DNA of 64,000 bases from Undibacterium sp. 5I1 (lineage in GTDB: Bacteria > Pseudomonadota > Gammaproteobacteria > Burkholderiales > Burkholderiaceae_D): positions 1,302,001-1,366,000 of the forward strand of contig NZ_JAVIWI010000001.1 of NCBI RefSeq assembly GCF_034314085.1, in the 5' to 3' direction. The notes beneath the pieces are model-generated. The model was given only the letters and a program-made list of their open reading frames with translations. It searched no databases and was not told the DNA's origin. Made by a program: the position numbers and the translations under genes. Positions 8,293 to 21,338 of the stretch are shown here, in pieces; the first letter of the stretch is position 1, and the number at the start of each line of letters is the position of its first letter.

Positions 8293-9234
8293 ATGTTAAT
8301 GCTGACTTCCAGTTTGGTTTTACTTTGCGTTGCACTAGGCTTGGCATTGGACACCTGGTTGGGAGAGGCGCGGCGCTGGCATCCGCTGGTCGGTTTTGGC
8401 AACCTGGCAAACCTGTTTGAATCTTACCTGAATCGTCCCAACGCCAGTCGACTGATCGGTGCCTTAGCGTGGTGTTTGGTGGTCTTGCCGATTGTTGGCC
8501 TGACACAGGCGCTGCTAATCTGGTGTACGCACTTCAACCTTTGGCTGGCTGTGGCGGCGCATACCGTCTTGCTGTATTTATGCATAGGCTTACAAAGCTT
8601 GCGCGACCACGCTGAGCCGATTTTCCGCGCGCTGATCAAAGGTGATTTAGCCGAGGCCCGACTCCGCACGTCTTACATCGTCAGCCGCGATACAGCGCAG
8701 GCGACCGAGCAGGATTGTTCTAAAGCGGCGGTAGAGTCGGTGTTAGAAAATGGTTGTGACGCCGTGTTCGGCACCTTGTTCTGGTTTGTAATTCTCGGTG
8801 GTGCTGGCGCAGTGTTGTATCGTCTGGCGAATACACTGGATGCTATGTGGGGTTATCGCACGCCACGCTTTTTACGCTTTGGCTGTGTCGCCGCTCGCAT
8901 TGATGATGGTCTCAACTGGATACCTGCAAGACTCACTGCGATCTCTTACGCTGTTTTGGGCAATACGCAGCTTGCGTGGCAATGCTGGCAGAAACAAGCA
9001 CCTCAATGGCCTAGCCCCAATGCAGGACCAGTGATGGCAGCCGGAGCCGGTGCGCTGGAGGTCACGTTAGGTGGTCTGGCTAGTTACGACGGCGTGCCAG
9101 AACAACGACCAACTTTAGGTGCGGGTAAACCGCCGATGGCGCGGGATATTCCAAGAGCATGGCTGTTGGTGCGCAACGCCAGCTTGTTATGGCTGGGTTG
9201 TTTGACCATCGCCGCGACTCTGCTGAATAGATAA
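8293..9234 (+). CDS. cbiB: Adenosylcobinamide-phosphate synthase (CbiB/CobD family)
   Basis: A 313-residue inner-membrane protein that joins adenosylcobyric acid to (R)-1-aminopropan-2-ol O-phosphate. Family motifs include LGLALDTWLGEARRWHPLVG at the N-terminus, SYIVSRDT, ESVLENGCDAVFGTLFW and MWGYRTPRFLRFG, with four to five hydrophobic segments. A weak ribosome site precedes the ATG at 8293. The 77-bp gap from cobU has no visible terminator, so co-transcription is likely. The same family is called CobD in Pseudomonas nomenclature. Confidence 0.93.
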   Translation: MLMLTSSLVLLCVALGLALDTWLGEARRWHPLVGFGNLANLFESYLNRPNASRLIGALAWCLVVLPIVGLTQALLIWCTHFNLWLAVAAHTVLLYLCIGLQSLRDHAEPIFRALIKGDLAEARLRTSYIVSRDTAQATEQDCSKAAVESVLENGCDAVFGTLFWFVILGGAGAVLYRLANTLDAMWGYRTPRFLRFGCVAARIDDGLNWIPARLTAISYAVLGNTQLAWQCWQKQAPQWPSPNAGPVMAAGAGALEVTLGGLASYDGVPEQRPTLGAGKPPMARDIPRAWLLVRNASLLWLGCLTIAATLLNR

Positions 9235-9250
9235 CAAGGCACATTTTGGT

Positions 9251-10276
9251 ATGCTAGAACATGGCGGCAATCTACGTGATGCGATTACTCATTTTGGTCG
9301 GCCGCTAGCGGAGTGGTTAGATTTATCGACTGGCCTGAATCCGCATTTTTATCCGGTATCGCCAACATTATTGACCGCGAATGCCTGGCACCGTTTACCT
9401 GAAAAATCTTTGGCATTAAGCCAGGCTGCCCAAGCATTTTATGGCGCGCCAGCGATGCTAGCCGTAGCGGGAACGCAAGCCGCAATTCAGGCTTTGCCCT
9501 ATCTTCGGCCAGCATCTAAAGTCGTAATATCGGCTCCGTCATATGCCGAGCATGCACATCAATGGCGGCATGCGTATAGCCTGAACGGGTATAACGAATA
9601 TCAACGACATGAGGTCCGTGAGCTAGCTTACGACCAATTAGCAACAGCAATTGCCGACGCGGATGTAGTCGTAGTCTGCAATCCTAACAACCCGACTGGC
9701 GCAACTATCACGCAAGATATTCTGTTGGACTGGGCAGCACAATTAGCACGTCGGGGTGGGTGGCTGATCGTGGACGAAGCCTTTGCTGATACGACACCAG
9801 CCATCAGCGTTGCTGTCTTTGCCGATCGTCCAGGTTTGATCGTACTGCGCTCCATTGGTAAATTTTTTGGTCTGGCAGGATTGCGACTCGGCTTTATCGC
9901 CGCACAAATAGATTTGCTCCAAGCTTTAGAAAATCACTTAGGACCTTGGACCATCAGCGGCCCCGCACAAGCGATTGCCTGCGCCGCATTCAATGATCAC
10001 GACTGGCAAAATTCAACCCGCATCCGCTTAGCTGCACAGGGCGAACGTCTGAGAAGACTATTGCAGTCACATCACATCAACTGCAGCGGCACGGATTTAT
10101 TTCAATGGTGTAGCGAGAAAAGTTTAAGCTGCGATGCCGAATTATTTTGGCAGCGCATGGCAGAGCAAGGTGTATGGCTGAGACTATTTCGCACATCGGC
10201 GCGCGGAGTGCGTTTTGGATTGCCTGCTGACGAGGCTGGTTGGCGGAGGTTGGAGCAGGCGTTGCAAGTAATGTAA
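9251..10276 (+). CDS. cobD: Threonine-phosphate decarboxylase (PLP aminotransferase fold)
   Basis: A 341-residue fold-type I PLP enzyme. It has VVVCNPNNPTGATI near residue 140, VDEAFAD near 175, the PLP-lysine segment LRSIGKFFGLAGLRLGF near 198-214, and a C-terminal arginine region. Family members decarboxylate L-threonine-O-3-phosphate to (R)-1-aminopropan-2-ol phosphate, the linker used by CbiB, whose gene is 16 bp upstream. By sequence alone a histidinol-phosphate aminotransferase is possible; the N-terminal HGGNLRDAITHFG is typical of the cobalamin enzyme and the context agrees. Called CobC in Pseudomonas nomenclature. Confidence 0.92.
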   Translation: MLEHGGNLRDAITHFGRPLAEWLDLSTGLNPHFYPVSPTLLTANAWHRLPEKSLALSQAAQAFYGAPAMLAVAGTQAAIQALPYLRPASKVVISAPSYAEHAHQWRHAYSLNGYNEYQRHEVRELAYDQLATAIADADVVVVCNPNNPTGATITQDILLDWAAQLARRGGWLIVDEAFADTTPAISVAVFADRPGLIVLRSIGKFFGLAGLRLGFIAAQIDLLQALENHLGPWTISGPAQAIACAAFNDHDWQNSTRIRLAAQGERLRRLLQSHHINCSGTDLFQWCSEKSLSCDAELFWQRMAEQGVWLRLFRTSARGVRFGLPADEAGWRRLEQALQVM

Positions 10277-10342
10277 AGAATATACGTCTTGTATTAGCGT
10301 TATAGTAATATCTTGCATCGCACAACGGTAGCCATCGAAGGT

Positions 10343-10392
10343 GATGTGTTTTGATGTGTTTTGATGTGTTTTGATATGTTTTGATATGTTTA
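10343..10392. repeat. 10-bp tandem repeat (GATGTGTTTT), five units
   Basis: Three identical units GATGTGTTTT (10343-10372) are followed by GATATGTTTT and GATATGTTTA. The array lies about 80 bp before the hsdM start, in the promoter region of the restriction-modification operon. Unit number can change by slippage, and a 10-bp unit shifts by about one helix turn. Confidence 0.9.
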
Positions 10393-10474
10393 TAAGTAAC
10401 ATTCAAATCACTCTATCGTAAATTGATAGTTATAAAAATCTGCCTAATCTATTTTCTGAAAACAAGAACAACCA

Positions 10475-12820
10475 ATGACCCAAACCTCCAACAACTTAGC
10501 CACAGAATCTTGGGCGATTGCCGATCTCCCGCGTGGTGATTTCAAACAAAGCCAGTATGGGCGCATCATTTTACCGTTTTGCCTATTACGTCGCTTAGAG
10601 TGCGTATTGGAAGCGAGCAAAGACGCGGTACTGGCTGAGTATCAAAAAGTGCAGGGGATGAATTTGCCGGAGGAGGCGCAAGAGAAATTAATATTGCGTG
10701 CGACTAAAATCGGTACTGAATCACTAAGCTTCTATAACACCTCCAAAATGGATTTGTCCAAGCTTGGCGAGAGCGGTATCAAAGCTAATCTGGAAAGTTA
10801 TATCCAAAGCTTCTCCAAAGATGCCCGCGAGATTTTTGAGTACTTTAATTTTGCTGAATTCATCGGTCAACTCAACGATGCGAACTTGCTCTACAAAGTG
10901 GTACAAAAAGTCCGTACCATCAATCTCAGCCTTAACGCCGTTTCCAATCATGATATGGGTCTGGTGTTTGAAGAACTCATCCGCCGCTTCGCTGAAGGCT
11001 CCAACGAGACAGCGGGTGAGCACTTTACCCCACGCGATATTGTCCGCCTGACGACTTCTCTAGCGTTTATGGAAGACGATGATGCGTTGACTAAGCCCGG
11101 TATTATCCGCACTATCTACGACCCTACAGCAGGCACAGGCGGCTTCTTGTCAGCAGGGATGGAATACGTGCATGAGCTGAATCCTAACGCCGTCATGCGC
11201 GCTTATGGGCAAGAACTCAACCCTGAAAGCTACGCCATCTGTAAAGCCGATATGCTCATCAAAGGGCAAGAGGTCGGCAATATCAAGCTTGGCAACACGC
11301 TCTCCAACGACCAGCTGTACGCCGATAAGTTTGATTACATGCTGTCCAATCCGCCGTTTGGTGTTGATTGGAAAAAGATCGAACAAGAGATCATTGACGA
11401 ACACCATCACAAAGGCTTTGATGGTCGCTTTGGTGCGGGTTTGCCAAGGGTATCGGATGGCTCCTTATTATTCCTCCTACATCTCATTAGCAAACTACGC
11501 GACGCCAAGGACGGCGGTGGCCGTATCGGTATCATTCTGAATGGTTCACCGCTGTTTACGGGTGGCGCAGGTTCGGGCGAATCAGAAATCCGTCGTTATA
11601 TTCTGGAAGCCGATCTATTAGAGGCCATCGTCGCCTTGCCGACTGATATGTTCTACAACACCGGCATCGCTACTTATGTCTGGGTACTATCGAATAAAAA
11701 AGCCAAAGATCGCAAAGGCCAGGTGCAACTGATCAACGGCGTTAACCTTTGCGGCAAGATGCGCAAATCCTTGGGCAGCAAGCGCAATGAGATGAGTGCC
11801 AATGACATCGCCACCATCACCCAATGCTTTGGCAAGTTTGAAGTCGTCGATGCGCGTGAACTAGATAAACCTGCCGAAGTCAAAAGCAACCGTGGCCGCC
11901 AGTCAGCAAACCCAAAGACTGAGGCTGCCAAAACCTTTGCTGCCAAGATTTTTAAAACCTATGAATTTGGCTATCGCCGCATTACGATAGAACGTCCCTT
12001 ACGCCAGTCCTATCAATTCTCAGACGACCGCATCGCCACGCTGCGCTTTGAGTCAGGCGCACTCAACAGCATCATGCAATGGGCTTATGCCGAGTTTGCA
12101 CAACTACCGGCTGCAACGTGGAGCGATGCCCCAGATTGCCCTCACTATGGCGATCTAAGCCAGCACGAAGAAGCGATCCGTCGTTACATCAAAATCCATT
12201 TCGCTGATCTTAAAGAAAAGCAAATCAAAGACCTGCTCAACCGCACTACCTGGACCAGCGCCAAAGCAAGCCTGCTCAAAGCCCAAGCACTGCAAGCACA
12301 AATCGGGAGTGCACAGTTTGATGATATGAACGACTACGATGATGCGATTGCCAAAGCCGCTAGGGCAGCGGGGATCAGCCTCGATGCTAAAGATAAAAAA
12401 GTGATCGAGTCTGCCGTTAGCTGGAAAAACCCAGAAGCCAAAGCAGTCATTAAAAAAATTCATAAGACCAAAGCCGACCCGATTTACGGCTTGTTTAACG
12501 TCGATGGCAAAACCATCGAATACAAAGCCGATGGCGACTTGCGCGATTTTGAAAACGTTGCCCTCGATCCGTCTAAAACAGTCAACGAGATCAACGAAGC
12601 CTACTTCAAAAAAGAAGTTCAGCCGCACGTACCAGACGCCTGGATCGACGCCAGCAAAAAAGACGATAAAGACCAGCAAATCGGCATCGTCGGTTATGAA
12701 ATTCCGTTCAACCGCCATTTCTACCAATACCAACCACCGCGTAACCTAGCAGAGATTGACGCCGATCTGGATGCTGTGAGTGCGGAAATCATGAAGCTGT
12801 TGCAAGAGGTGCATTCATGA
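10475..12820 (+). CDS. hsdM: Type I restriction-modification DNA methyltransferase subunit
   Basis: A 781-residue N6-adenine methyltransferase subunit of a type I system. The HsdM N-terminal helical domain covers roughly residues 10-150, then comes the AdoMet-binding motif [10 protein letters not shown] at about 215 and the catalytic NPPFG at about 291. A long C-terminal part (beyond about 480) ends in a helical region [20 protein letters not shown]. It is at the long end for HsdM (often about 500-550, but 700-800 forms are common). With HsdS it methylates the recognition site; with HsdR it forms the nuclease. Its stop overlaps the ATG of the next gene by 4 bp. Confidence 0.95.
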   Translation: MTQTSNNLATESWAIADLPRGDFKQSQYGRIILPFCLLRRLECVLEASKDAVLAEYQKVQGMNLPEEAQEKLILRATKIGTESLSFYNTSKMDLSKLGESGIKANLESYIQSFSKDAREIFEYFNFAEFIGQLNDANLLYKVVQKVRTINLSLNAVSNHDMGLVFEELIRRFAEGSNETAGEHFTPRDIVRLTTSLAFMEDDDALTKPGIIRTIYDPTAGTGGFLSAGMEYVHELNPNAVMRAYGQELNPESYAICKADMLIKGQEVGNIKLGNTLSNDQLYADKFDYMLSNPPFGVDWKKIEQEIIDEHHHKGFDGRFGAGLPRVSDGSLLFLLHLISKLRDAKDGGGRIGIILNGSPLFTGGAGSGESEIRRYILEADLLEAIVALPTDMFYNTGIATYVWVLSNKKAKDRKGQVQLINGVNLCGKMRKSLGSKRNEMSANDIATITQCFGKFEVVDARELDKPAEVKSNRGRQSANPKTEAAKTFAAKIFKTYEFGYRRITIERPLRQSYQFSDDRIATLRFESGALNSIMQWAYAEFAQLPAATWSDAPDCPHYGDLSQHEEAIRRYIKIHFADLKEKQIKDLLNRTTWTSAKASLLKAQALQAQIGSAQFDDMNDYDDAIAKAARAAGISLDAKDKKVIESAVSWKNPEAKAVIKKIHKTKADPIYGLFNVDGKTIEYKADGDLRDFENVALDPSKTVNEINEAYFKKEVQPHVPDAWIDASKKDDKDQQIGIVGYEIPFNRHFYQYQPPRNLAEIDADLDAVSAEIMKLLQEVHS

Positions 12821-13833
12821 GTAAAAACCTTGCAAAGGAAGATCAGCCCGACTTCTCCGAAGTCGTCCACCTGATCGCCGCAGCACGCCAACACGCCTAT
12901 CAAGCCGTCAATACCACCCTGATTGACTTGTACTGGCAAGTAGGTGCCTATATTAGCAATAAGATCAAAGCAGCAGAATGGGGCGATGGCGTGGTGGATG
13001 CACTGGCGAAACATTTAGCGGTGACCCAGCCCAACTTGAAAGGTTTTACGCGCCCTAATTTGTTTCGCATGCGCCAATTTTATGAGGCTTATCAAGGTGA
13101 TCAAATTGTCTCGGCACTGCTGAGACAATTGCCATGGACACACAATCTCATCATTCTGAGCCGTAGCAAGCATCCTGAAGAACGGGTTTTTTACCTCAAG
13201 ACGGCGGTACAAGAGAAATGGTCGAGTCGTGAACTAGAGCGACAATTCAACACGGCTTTGTTCGAGCGCATGGTGTTAAATCCCGCAAAACTCTCAACAA
13301 GCTTGAGAGAAACGCAACCAGAAGCCTTCAGCGTTTTCAAAGACAGCTATGTCGTTGAATTTCTCAATCTGCCGCAAGACCATAGCGAAGCCAACTTACA
13401 GCAGGGCTTAATCAGCAAGCTCAAGCAATTTCTGATCGAACTCGGGCGCGATTTCTGTTTCGTTGGCAGTGAATATCCCGTGCAAGTGGGCAAGCAAGAC
13501 TTCGCGCTCGACCTGCTGTTCTTTCATCGTGGCTTGAATGCCCTGGTCGCGATTGAATTGAAAGTCGATCGTTTTAGTCCAGCCCACTTAGGACAACTCA
13601 ACTTCTACCTCGAAGCCCTGGACCGCGACCACAAAAAGCCGCACGAAAACCCTGCCATTGGCGTATTGCTGAGCGCCAGCAAAGACGATGAAGTGGTCGA
13701 ATACGCCTTAAGCCGCAGCTTGTCACCTGCAATGATTGCCGAATACCAAACCCAGTTGCCCGATAAAAAACTACTGCAAACGAAATTGCATGAGTTTTAT
13801 CTGCTCAATGTTGCGCAGGGGGAGGGGCTATGA
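12817..13833 (+). CDS. YhcG/DUF1016 family PDDEXK nuclease-domain protein
   Basis: A 338-residue protein with the two parts of the YhcG (DUF1016) family: an N-terminal helical DUF1016 domain (about 10-160, with [31 protein letters not shown] and [10 protein letters not shown]) and a C-terminal PDDEXK-like nuclease domain (about 190-330). There, DFALDLLFF and VAIELKVD give the D...ExK catalytic pattern near residues 228-248, and [13 protein letters not shown] follows. It is translationally coupled on both sides, overlapping hsdM and hsdS by 4 bp each, so it is part of the operon. Members are often found beside type I systems; the exact role is not established to my knowledge. Confidence 0.9.
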   Translation: MSKNLAKEDQPDFSEVVHLIAAARQHAYQAVNTTLIDLYWQVGAYISNKIKAAEWGDGVVDALAKHLAVTQPNLKGFTRPNLFRMRQFYEAYQGDQIVSALLRQLPWTHNLIILSRSKHPEERVFYLKTAVQEKWSSRELERQFNTALFERMVLNPAKLSTSLRETQPEAFSVFKDSYVVEFLNLPQDHSEANLQQGLISKLKQFLIELGRDFCFVGSEYPVQVGKQDFALDLLFFHRGLNALVAIELKVDRFSPAHLGQLNFYLEALDRDHKKPHENPAIGVLLSASKDDEVVEYALSRSLSPAMIAEYQTQLPDKKLLQTKLHEFYLLNVAQGEGL

Positions 13834-15188
13834 GTCGGTATAAGGCTTATGCGGAATATAAGGATTCTGGGGTTGAGTGGATAGGTAATTATCCCAGCGA
13901 ATGGGAATTAACTCGCGTTAAATTTGAGTCGTATGTAAAAGCTAGAGTAGGTTGGCACGGGTTGAAATCTGACGACTTTACAGATGAAGGCCCTTATTTA
14001 GTTACAGGTTCTGATTTTAGAGGGCCACAAATTAAATGGGAAGATTGCTATCACTGTGATTTGTCTCGCTACGAACAAGATCCCTATATTCAGTTGAAAA
14101 ATGGCGACTTATTGATAACAAAAGACGGAACAATAGGCAAAGTGGCTTTAGTTTCTAATTTGAACGGAGATGCCACACTTAATAGCGGGGTTTTTGTTGT
14201 CAGGCCATTAGGAGGTCGCTATATAAGTAAATTTTATTTTTGGCTTCTTCATTCGAGCGTGTTTACCGGTTTCGTTGATTTTAATAAAACTGGCAGCACA
14301 ATTGTTCACTTATATCAGGACACTTTTGTAAATTTTCGTTTTGCAATGCCTCATCTAATCGAGCAAGAAAAAATCGCCAATTTCCTCGACCACGAAACCG
14401 CCAAGATCGATACGCTGATCGCGAAGCAGCAAGAGTTGATCAAGCTGCTGAAAGAAAAACGGCAGGCGGTGATTAGTCATGCCGTTACCAAAGGCCTCAA
14501 CCCCAACGCCCCCATGCGCGACTCCGGCGTAGAGTGGTTGGGTGAAGTTCCGGCGCATTGGTCAGTTTCGTCTATTGGATATCATGCTCAAATTTCGACG
14601 GGCGCGACTCCTGATCGAACAAATTCAGAATATTGGAATGGTGATATTCCATGGATAAAAACTGGCGAGGTGCGGTATAACGAAATATTTGAAACCGAGG
14701 AATATATTACTGAACTTGCGATTTCAAACTCATCAGTCAAAGTGTCGCCAGCAGGGACTCTCCTCATGGCGATGTACGGCCAAGGTGTGACACGAGGTCG
14801 TGTAGCAATATTGGGAGTTCCAGCGACATACAATCAAGCGTGCGCCGCAATAAACGCTAGTGAGAGATTTTTCAATCAGTATTTACGGTACTACTTCATG
14901 AGTGCGTATCATGCAATTCGAGATGGCGGGAACGAAACTAGCCAAATGAATCTAAACGCAGATATTGTTGGCAAGTTCAAAGTAGCGATTCCTGATCTTG
15001 AGGAGCAGCATCAAATCGTCGAATTTCTAGACAGGGGGTTGGAGAGATTGGATAGCTTAATAGAGCACGCTGTATCCGCGATTGATCTCATTCAAGAACG
15101 CCGCACAGCCCTAATCTCCGCTGCCGTCACCGGAAAAATCGACGTACGCGATTGGCAGTCACCCAGCGATGCGGCCACCGCCGTCTAA
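13830..15188 (+). CDS. hsdS: Type I restriction-modification specificity subunit
   Basis: A 452-residue HsdS with two target recognition domains. The first half starts YKDSGVEWIGNYPSEWEL and the second MRDSGVEWLGEVPAHWSV (near residue 229), an internal repeat typical of HsdS. Each recognition domain is followed by a conserved coiled-coil spacer: EQEKIANFLDHETAKIDTL (about 179-197) and EEQHQIVEFLDRGLERLDSL (about 391-410). The two domains set the two halves of a bipartite target; the target cannot be read from sequence. It overlaps the preceding gene by 4 bp, and hsdR follows after 41 bp. Confidence 0.94.
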   Translation: MSRYKAYAEYKDSGVEWIGNYPSEWELTRVKFESYVKARVGWHGLKSDDFTDEGPYLVTGSDFRGPQIKWEDCYHCDLSRYEQDPYIQLKNGDLLITKDGTIGKVALVSNLNGDATLNSGVFVVRPLGGRYISKFYFWLLHSSVFTGFVDFNKTGSTIVHLYQDTFVNFRFAMPHLIEQEKIANFLDHETAKIDTLIAKQQELIKLLKEKRQAVISHAVTKGLNPNAPMRDSGVEWLGEVPAHWSVSSIGYHAQISTGATPDRTNSEYWNGDIPWIKTGEVRYNEIFETEEYITELAISNSSVKVSPAGTLLMAMYGQGVTRGRVAILGVPATYNQACAAINASERFFNQYLRYYFMSAYHAIRDGGNETSQMNLNADIVGKFKVAIPDLEEQHQIVEFLDRGLERLDSLIEHAVSAIDLIQERRTALISAAVTGKIDVRDWQSPSDAATAV

Positions 15189-15229
15189 ACATGTTTAATT
15201 GATTGAAGCATTTATCAGAGATTTGATTC

Positions 15230-18478
<3,249 letters not shown>

Positions 18479-18520
18479 TTCTAGTGATGAGTCGGATATG
18501 AGTTTGAAGTTTGAACATTA

Positions 18521-18557
18521 AAAAAGGACTGACAGAAATAAATCTGCAGTCCTTTTT
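18521..18557. terminator. Bidirectional rho-independent terminator
   Basis: AAAAAGGACTG (18521-18531) pairs with CAGTCCTTTTT (18547-18557). A- and T-runs on both flanks let it act for hsdR on the plus strand and for the convergent tRNA on the minus strand. Confidence 0.85.
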
Positions 18558-18562
18558 CTAAT

Positions 18563-18639
<77 letters not shown>

Positions 18640-18902
18640 ACACTGAGGGGAAGATTATAGTGCATGCTTAGTTTTTTTCCATGACAAATTTGGGTCGTTT
18701 TTGCGAGGTTTAGTTTGTGGATACGAAAGACCTTGAATGAAGTTGCTGGCTTTCGCTTACTATTGAGTGGGCCTTAATTTAGCTAAATTTGACTAAATTA
18801 TTTTCACGCTTAAGCAAAACCTGTGACAATAGTGTTCTTGTTGCTGCATCTATATTGCGGCCTTCGCCGATCAATTTTAAATATGAAAGTGTAGAACAAA
18901 GT

Positions 18903-20036
18903 ATGTCCATCAAAATTAGTCAAAACTTTGACGCGGGTGCTATTGAGGTTGTGAGCGCGGTGCAGGCTGATGCGATTGAATTGAAGTTGCGTAAAGATTC
19001 GCATGCTGATATCGCACAATGGTTTTACTTCCGCTTGCAAGGGGCACGTGATCAGGATGTGGTGATGCGTGTATTGAACGCGGGAGACTCTACTTACCCG
19101 GCGGGTTGGCAAAATTATCGTGCGGTAGCAAGCTACGACCGCGAGAACTGGTTCCGTGTGGACACCGAGTTCGACGGTAAAGTGATGACGATCAGCCATT
19201 CACCAGAATTTGATAGTGTGTATTACGCTTATTTTGAGCCGTATAGCTGGGAACGCCATTTGGCGGTATTGGGTAGCGTTGAGCAATCACCTTTGGTTCG
19301 TGTAGAAGATTTAGGGAGCACTGTCGATGGCCGCGATTTGAATATGATCGTGGTCGGCGATCCTGCTGCGACAAAAAAAGTCTGGATCATCGCACGCCAG
19401 CATCCGGGCGAGACAATGGCCGAGTGGCTGGTAGAGGGCACTTTAAACGCCTTGATCGATGTTGCGAATCCGATTGCGCGCCGTATTTTGGATCAGGCCG
19501 TTTTGTATATCGTTCCGAATATGAATCCAGATGGTTCTGTACGCGGTAACCTGCGCACCAATGCAGCGGGCGCTAATTTGAACCGCGAGTGGATGACCCC
19601 ATCGTTAGAAACTAGTCCGGAAGTTTTTCATGTGAAAAATAAAATCCATGAAATTGGTTGTGATTTGTTTTTGGATATCCATGGTGATGAAGCCTTGCCA
19701 TATAACTTTGTCGCTGGCAGCGAAATGTTGGCGGGCTTCAGTGAAAAACAGGCGGCTGATCAGCAAGCATTTGTAGATAGTTTTGTGGCCGCTAGCCCAG
19801 ATTTCCAAACCAAGTTTGGTTACGAGGCGAGCAAATATAACGAAGATGTATTGAAGCTGGCTTCCAAGTACATTGGTCACACTTTTAAATGCGTATCTCT
19901 GACTTTAGAATTGCCATTTAAAGACAACGCTAATTTGCCAGATTTAGAAGTCGGCTGGGATGGTGCTCGTAGTATGAAATTGGGTGAGGCGATGTTGCAA
20001 CCAATTTTAACCGCATTAAATAATGTAAAGAAATAG
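18903..20036 (+). CDS. M14 family zinc carboxypeptidase (cytosolic carboxypeptidase-like)
   Basis: A 377-residue metallopeptidase with no signal peptide from the ATG at 18903; a longer open frame from 18789 lacks support. An N-terminal beta domain typical of cytosolic carboxypeptidases (about 1-125) precedes the M14 domain. Zinc ligands are visible in ARQHPGETMAEW (H and E near 166-169) and LDIHGDE (H near 258); NMNPDGSVRGNLR and GANLNREW bind substrate, and the catalytic glutamate is in LTLELPF near 334. The family removes C-terminal residues from proteins or peptides; bacterial substrates are poorly known. It stands alone, with the CYTH gene 53 bp downstream. Confidence 0.88.
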   Translation: MSIKISQNFDAGAIEVVSAVQADAIELKLRKDSHADIAQWFYFRLQGARDQDVVMRVLNAGDSTYPAGWQNYRAVASYDRENWFRVDTEFDGKVMTISHSPEFDSVYYAYFEPYSWERHLAVLGSVEQSPLVRVEDLGSTVDGRDLNMIVVGDPAATKKVWIIARQHPGETMAEWLVEGTLNALIDVANPIARRILDQAVLYIVPNMNPDGSVRGNLRTNAAGANLNREWMTPSLETSPEVFHVKNKIHEIGCDLFLDIHGDEALPYNFVAGSEMLAGFSEKQAADQQAFVDSFVAASPDFQTKFGYEASKYNEDVLKLASKYIGHTFKCVSLTLELPFKDNANLPDLEVGWDGARSMKLGEAMLQPILTALNNVKK

Positions 20037-20089
20037 GCTTTAACACCAAGCTTGAACAATAACCGAAATGATCAGGGTACAGTGACAGT

Positions 20090-20554
20090 ATGGGCATAGA
20101 GATCGAACGTAAGTTTCTGGTAACGAATACTGACTGGAAGCAGCAAGGGCAGGGCGTTCATCTATGCCAGGGATACATATGTTCAGACCCTGGTCGTATC
20201 GTGCGGGTCAGGATAGAAGGTGAGCAGGCAATGCTCACTATTAAGGGCAAGACTGAAGGGATTTCTCGCGGTGAATGGGAATACCCCATCCCTGTTCAAG
20301 ATGCTAGAGAATTACTCTCTGGTTTGTGCGCACAGCCTTTAATTGAAAAATACCGTTACCGGATTTTGTACCAAGGTTTGATGTGGGAAGTCGATGAATT
20401 TTTGGGTGACAATGCCGGGCTGATTGTGGCAGAAGTCGAACTGGAATCTGAGTCGCAAGCGTTCTCGCGTCCAGCGTGGTTAGGTGAGGAAGTTAGCCAT
20501 GATCATCGCTATGCGAATGCGAATTTGCTGAAACATCCATTCTGTCAGTGGTAA
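20090..20554 (+). CDS. CYTH domain protein (class IV adenylate cyclase/triphosphatase family)
   Basis: A 154-residue single-domain CYTH protein. The N-terminal signature IEIERKFLV gives the ExExK motif that binds triphosphate and metal. Further charged strands follow: RIVRVRIEGEQAMLTIKGK, the sequence around EKYRYRI, and the acidic EVDEFLGDNAGLIVAEVELE. Small bacterial CYTH proteins usually hydrolyse inorganic triphosphate, whereas some are adenylate cyclases; the sequence alone favours the triphosphatase type. It follows the M14 gene and may be co-transcribed. A hairpin and a dispersed repeat lie downstream. Confidence 0.88.
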   Translation: MGIEIERKFLVTNTDWKQQGQGVHLCQGYICSDPGRIVRVRIEGEQAMLTIKGKTEGISRGEWEYPIPVQDARELLSGLCAQPLIEKYRYRILYQGLMWEVDEFLGDNAGLIVAEVELESESQAFSRPAWLGEEVSHDHRYANANLLKHPFCQW

Positions 20555-20670
20555 CAATGGCGCCCTGGCGCGCCTGCTCCTATGTTTGAGCGAGCGGCGG
20601 GGCAAAAGTCCGGCAAGCTGCTCACAGACCAATTTTTATGGCGTTTGAATTCTAAAAAATGCCATAAATC

Positions 20671-20756
20671 AATATACTCCCCTTAACAATTGGTAAAATT
20701 CATCTACAAGCCAGATTTTATATGGAAAACTAGAATATACCTAGTGGGAGTATATT
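20671..20756. repeat. Dispersed ~80-bp palindromic repeat, copy 2 of 5
   Basis: AATATACTCCC (20671-20681) and GGGAGTATATT (20746-20756) are perfect 11-bp inverted ends. The central dyad is decayed (CCAGATTTTATATGG). It lies between the convergent CYTH and MaoC genes. A separate weak stem, ATGGCGTTT/AAATGCCAT, lies just upstream at 20638-20665. Confidence 0.85.
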
Positions 20757-20812
20757 TATTGGGAATATTCTTTTATCACGTTATTTATTACGCAAAAGTA
20801 CAATCATCTGCA

Positions 20813-21265
20813 TTAATAACGGCGAGAAATTGACTCTGCAACGCAGGCAGGCCGGTCGCTGCCTTCACGTTCTATGGTGACTTCCCAAGTCATTTGCGCC
20901 CCATCTTTGATGTCTTCTACGCTGAGCAAACGCATTTTTGCGCGGACTTTGCTACCGGCTGGCACAGGCGAAACGAAGCGTACTTTGTTTAGCCCGTAAT
21001 TGACTCCCATTTTGACGTCGGTCATGGTTATCGCATTTTGCATCAGCATCGGCAGCAACGATAAAGTCAAAAAGCCATGCGCGATCGGGCCACCAAATGG
21101 CGATTCACGCTTGCTGCGTTCGACGTCGATATGTATCCATTGCAGATCACCAGTCGCTTCGGCGAAGGTATTAATTCTTTGTTGGGTAACTTCTACCCAG
21201 TCAGACGTCGCTACTTCTTGACCTACCAAGGATTTCAGTTCGGCTAAATTGTGTATCTCAAGCAT
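20813..21265 (-). CDS. MaoC family hydratase
   Basis: A 150-residue hot-dog-fold (R)-specific enoyl-CoA hydratase-like protein. The hydratase motif is visible as FAEATGDLQWIHIDVERS near residues 34-51, then SPFGGPIAHGFLTLSLLP, which carries the conserved glycine and histidine residues. The C-terminus (SRVLSVEDIKDGAQMTWEVT type region) is normal. It is the last gene of a minus-strand set made of two acyl-CoA dehydrogenases and a second MaoC. It is likely to hydrate the enoyl-CoA made by the dehydrogenases. Substrate chain is not determinable. Confidence 0.88.
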   Translation of the reverse strand: MLEIHNLAELKSLVGQEVATSDWVEVTQQRINTFAEATGDLQWIHIDVERSKRESPFGGPIAHGFLTLSLLPMLMQNAITMTDVKMGVNYGLNKVRFVSPVPAGSKVRAKMRLLSVEDIKDGAQMTWEVTIEREGSDRPACVAESISRRY

Positions 21266-21338
21266 GTTGTCTCCTATCAGTTTTATTGTTTTAGTTAATT
21301 CAATGACGTAGGTATGTTTTTTTCGAATTGCTACTCGA

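Noticed and set aside
12155..12733. 192-codon antisense open frame inside hsdM
   Set aside because: It lies wholly inside a well-conserved gene, and its composition (F- and V-rich) is the mirror of lysine- and asparagine-rich coding sequence.
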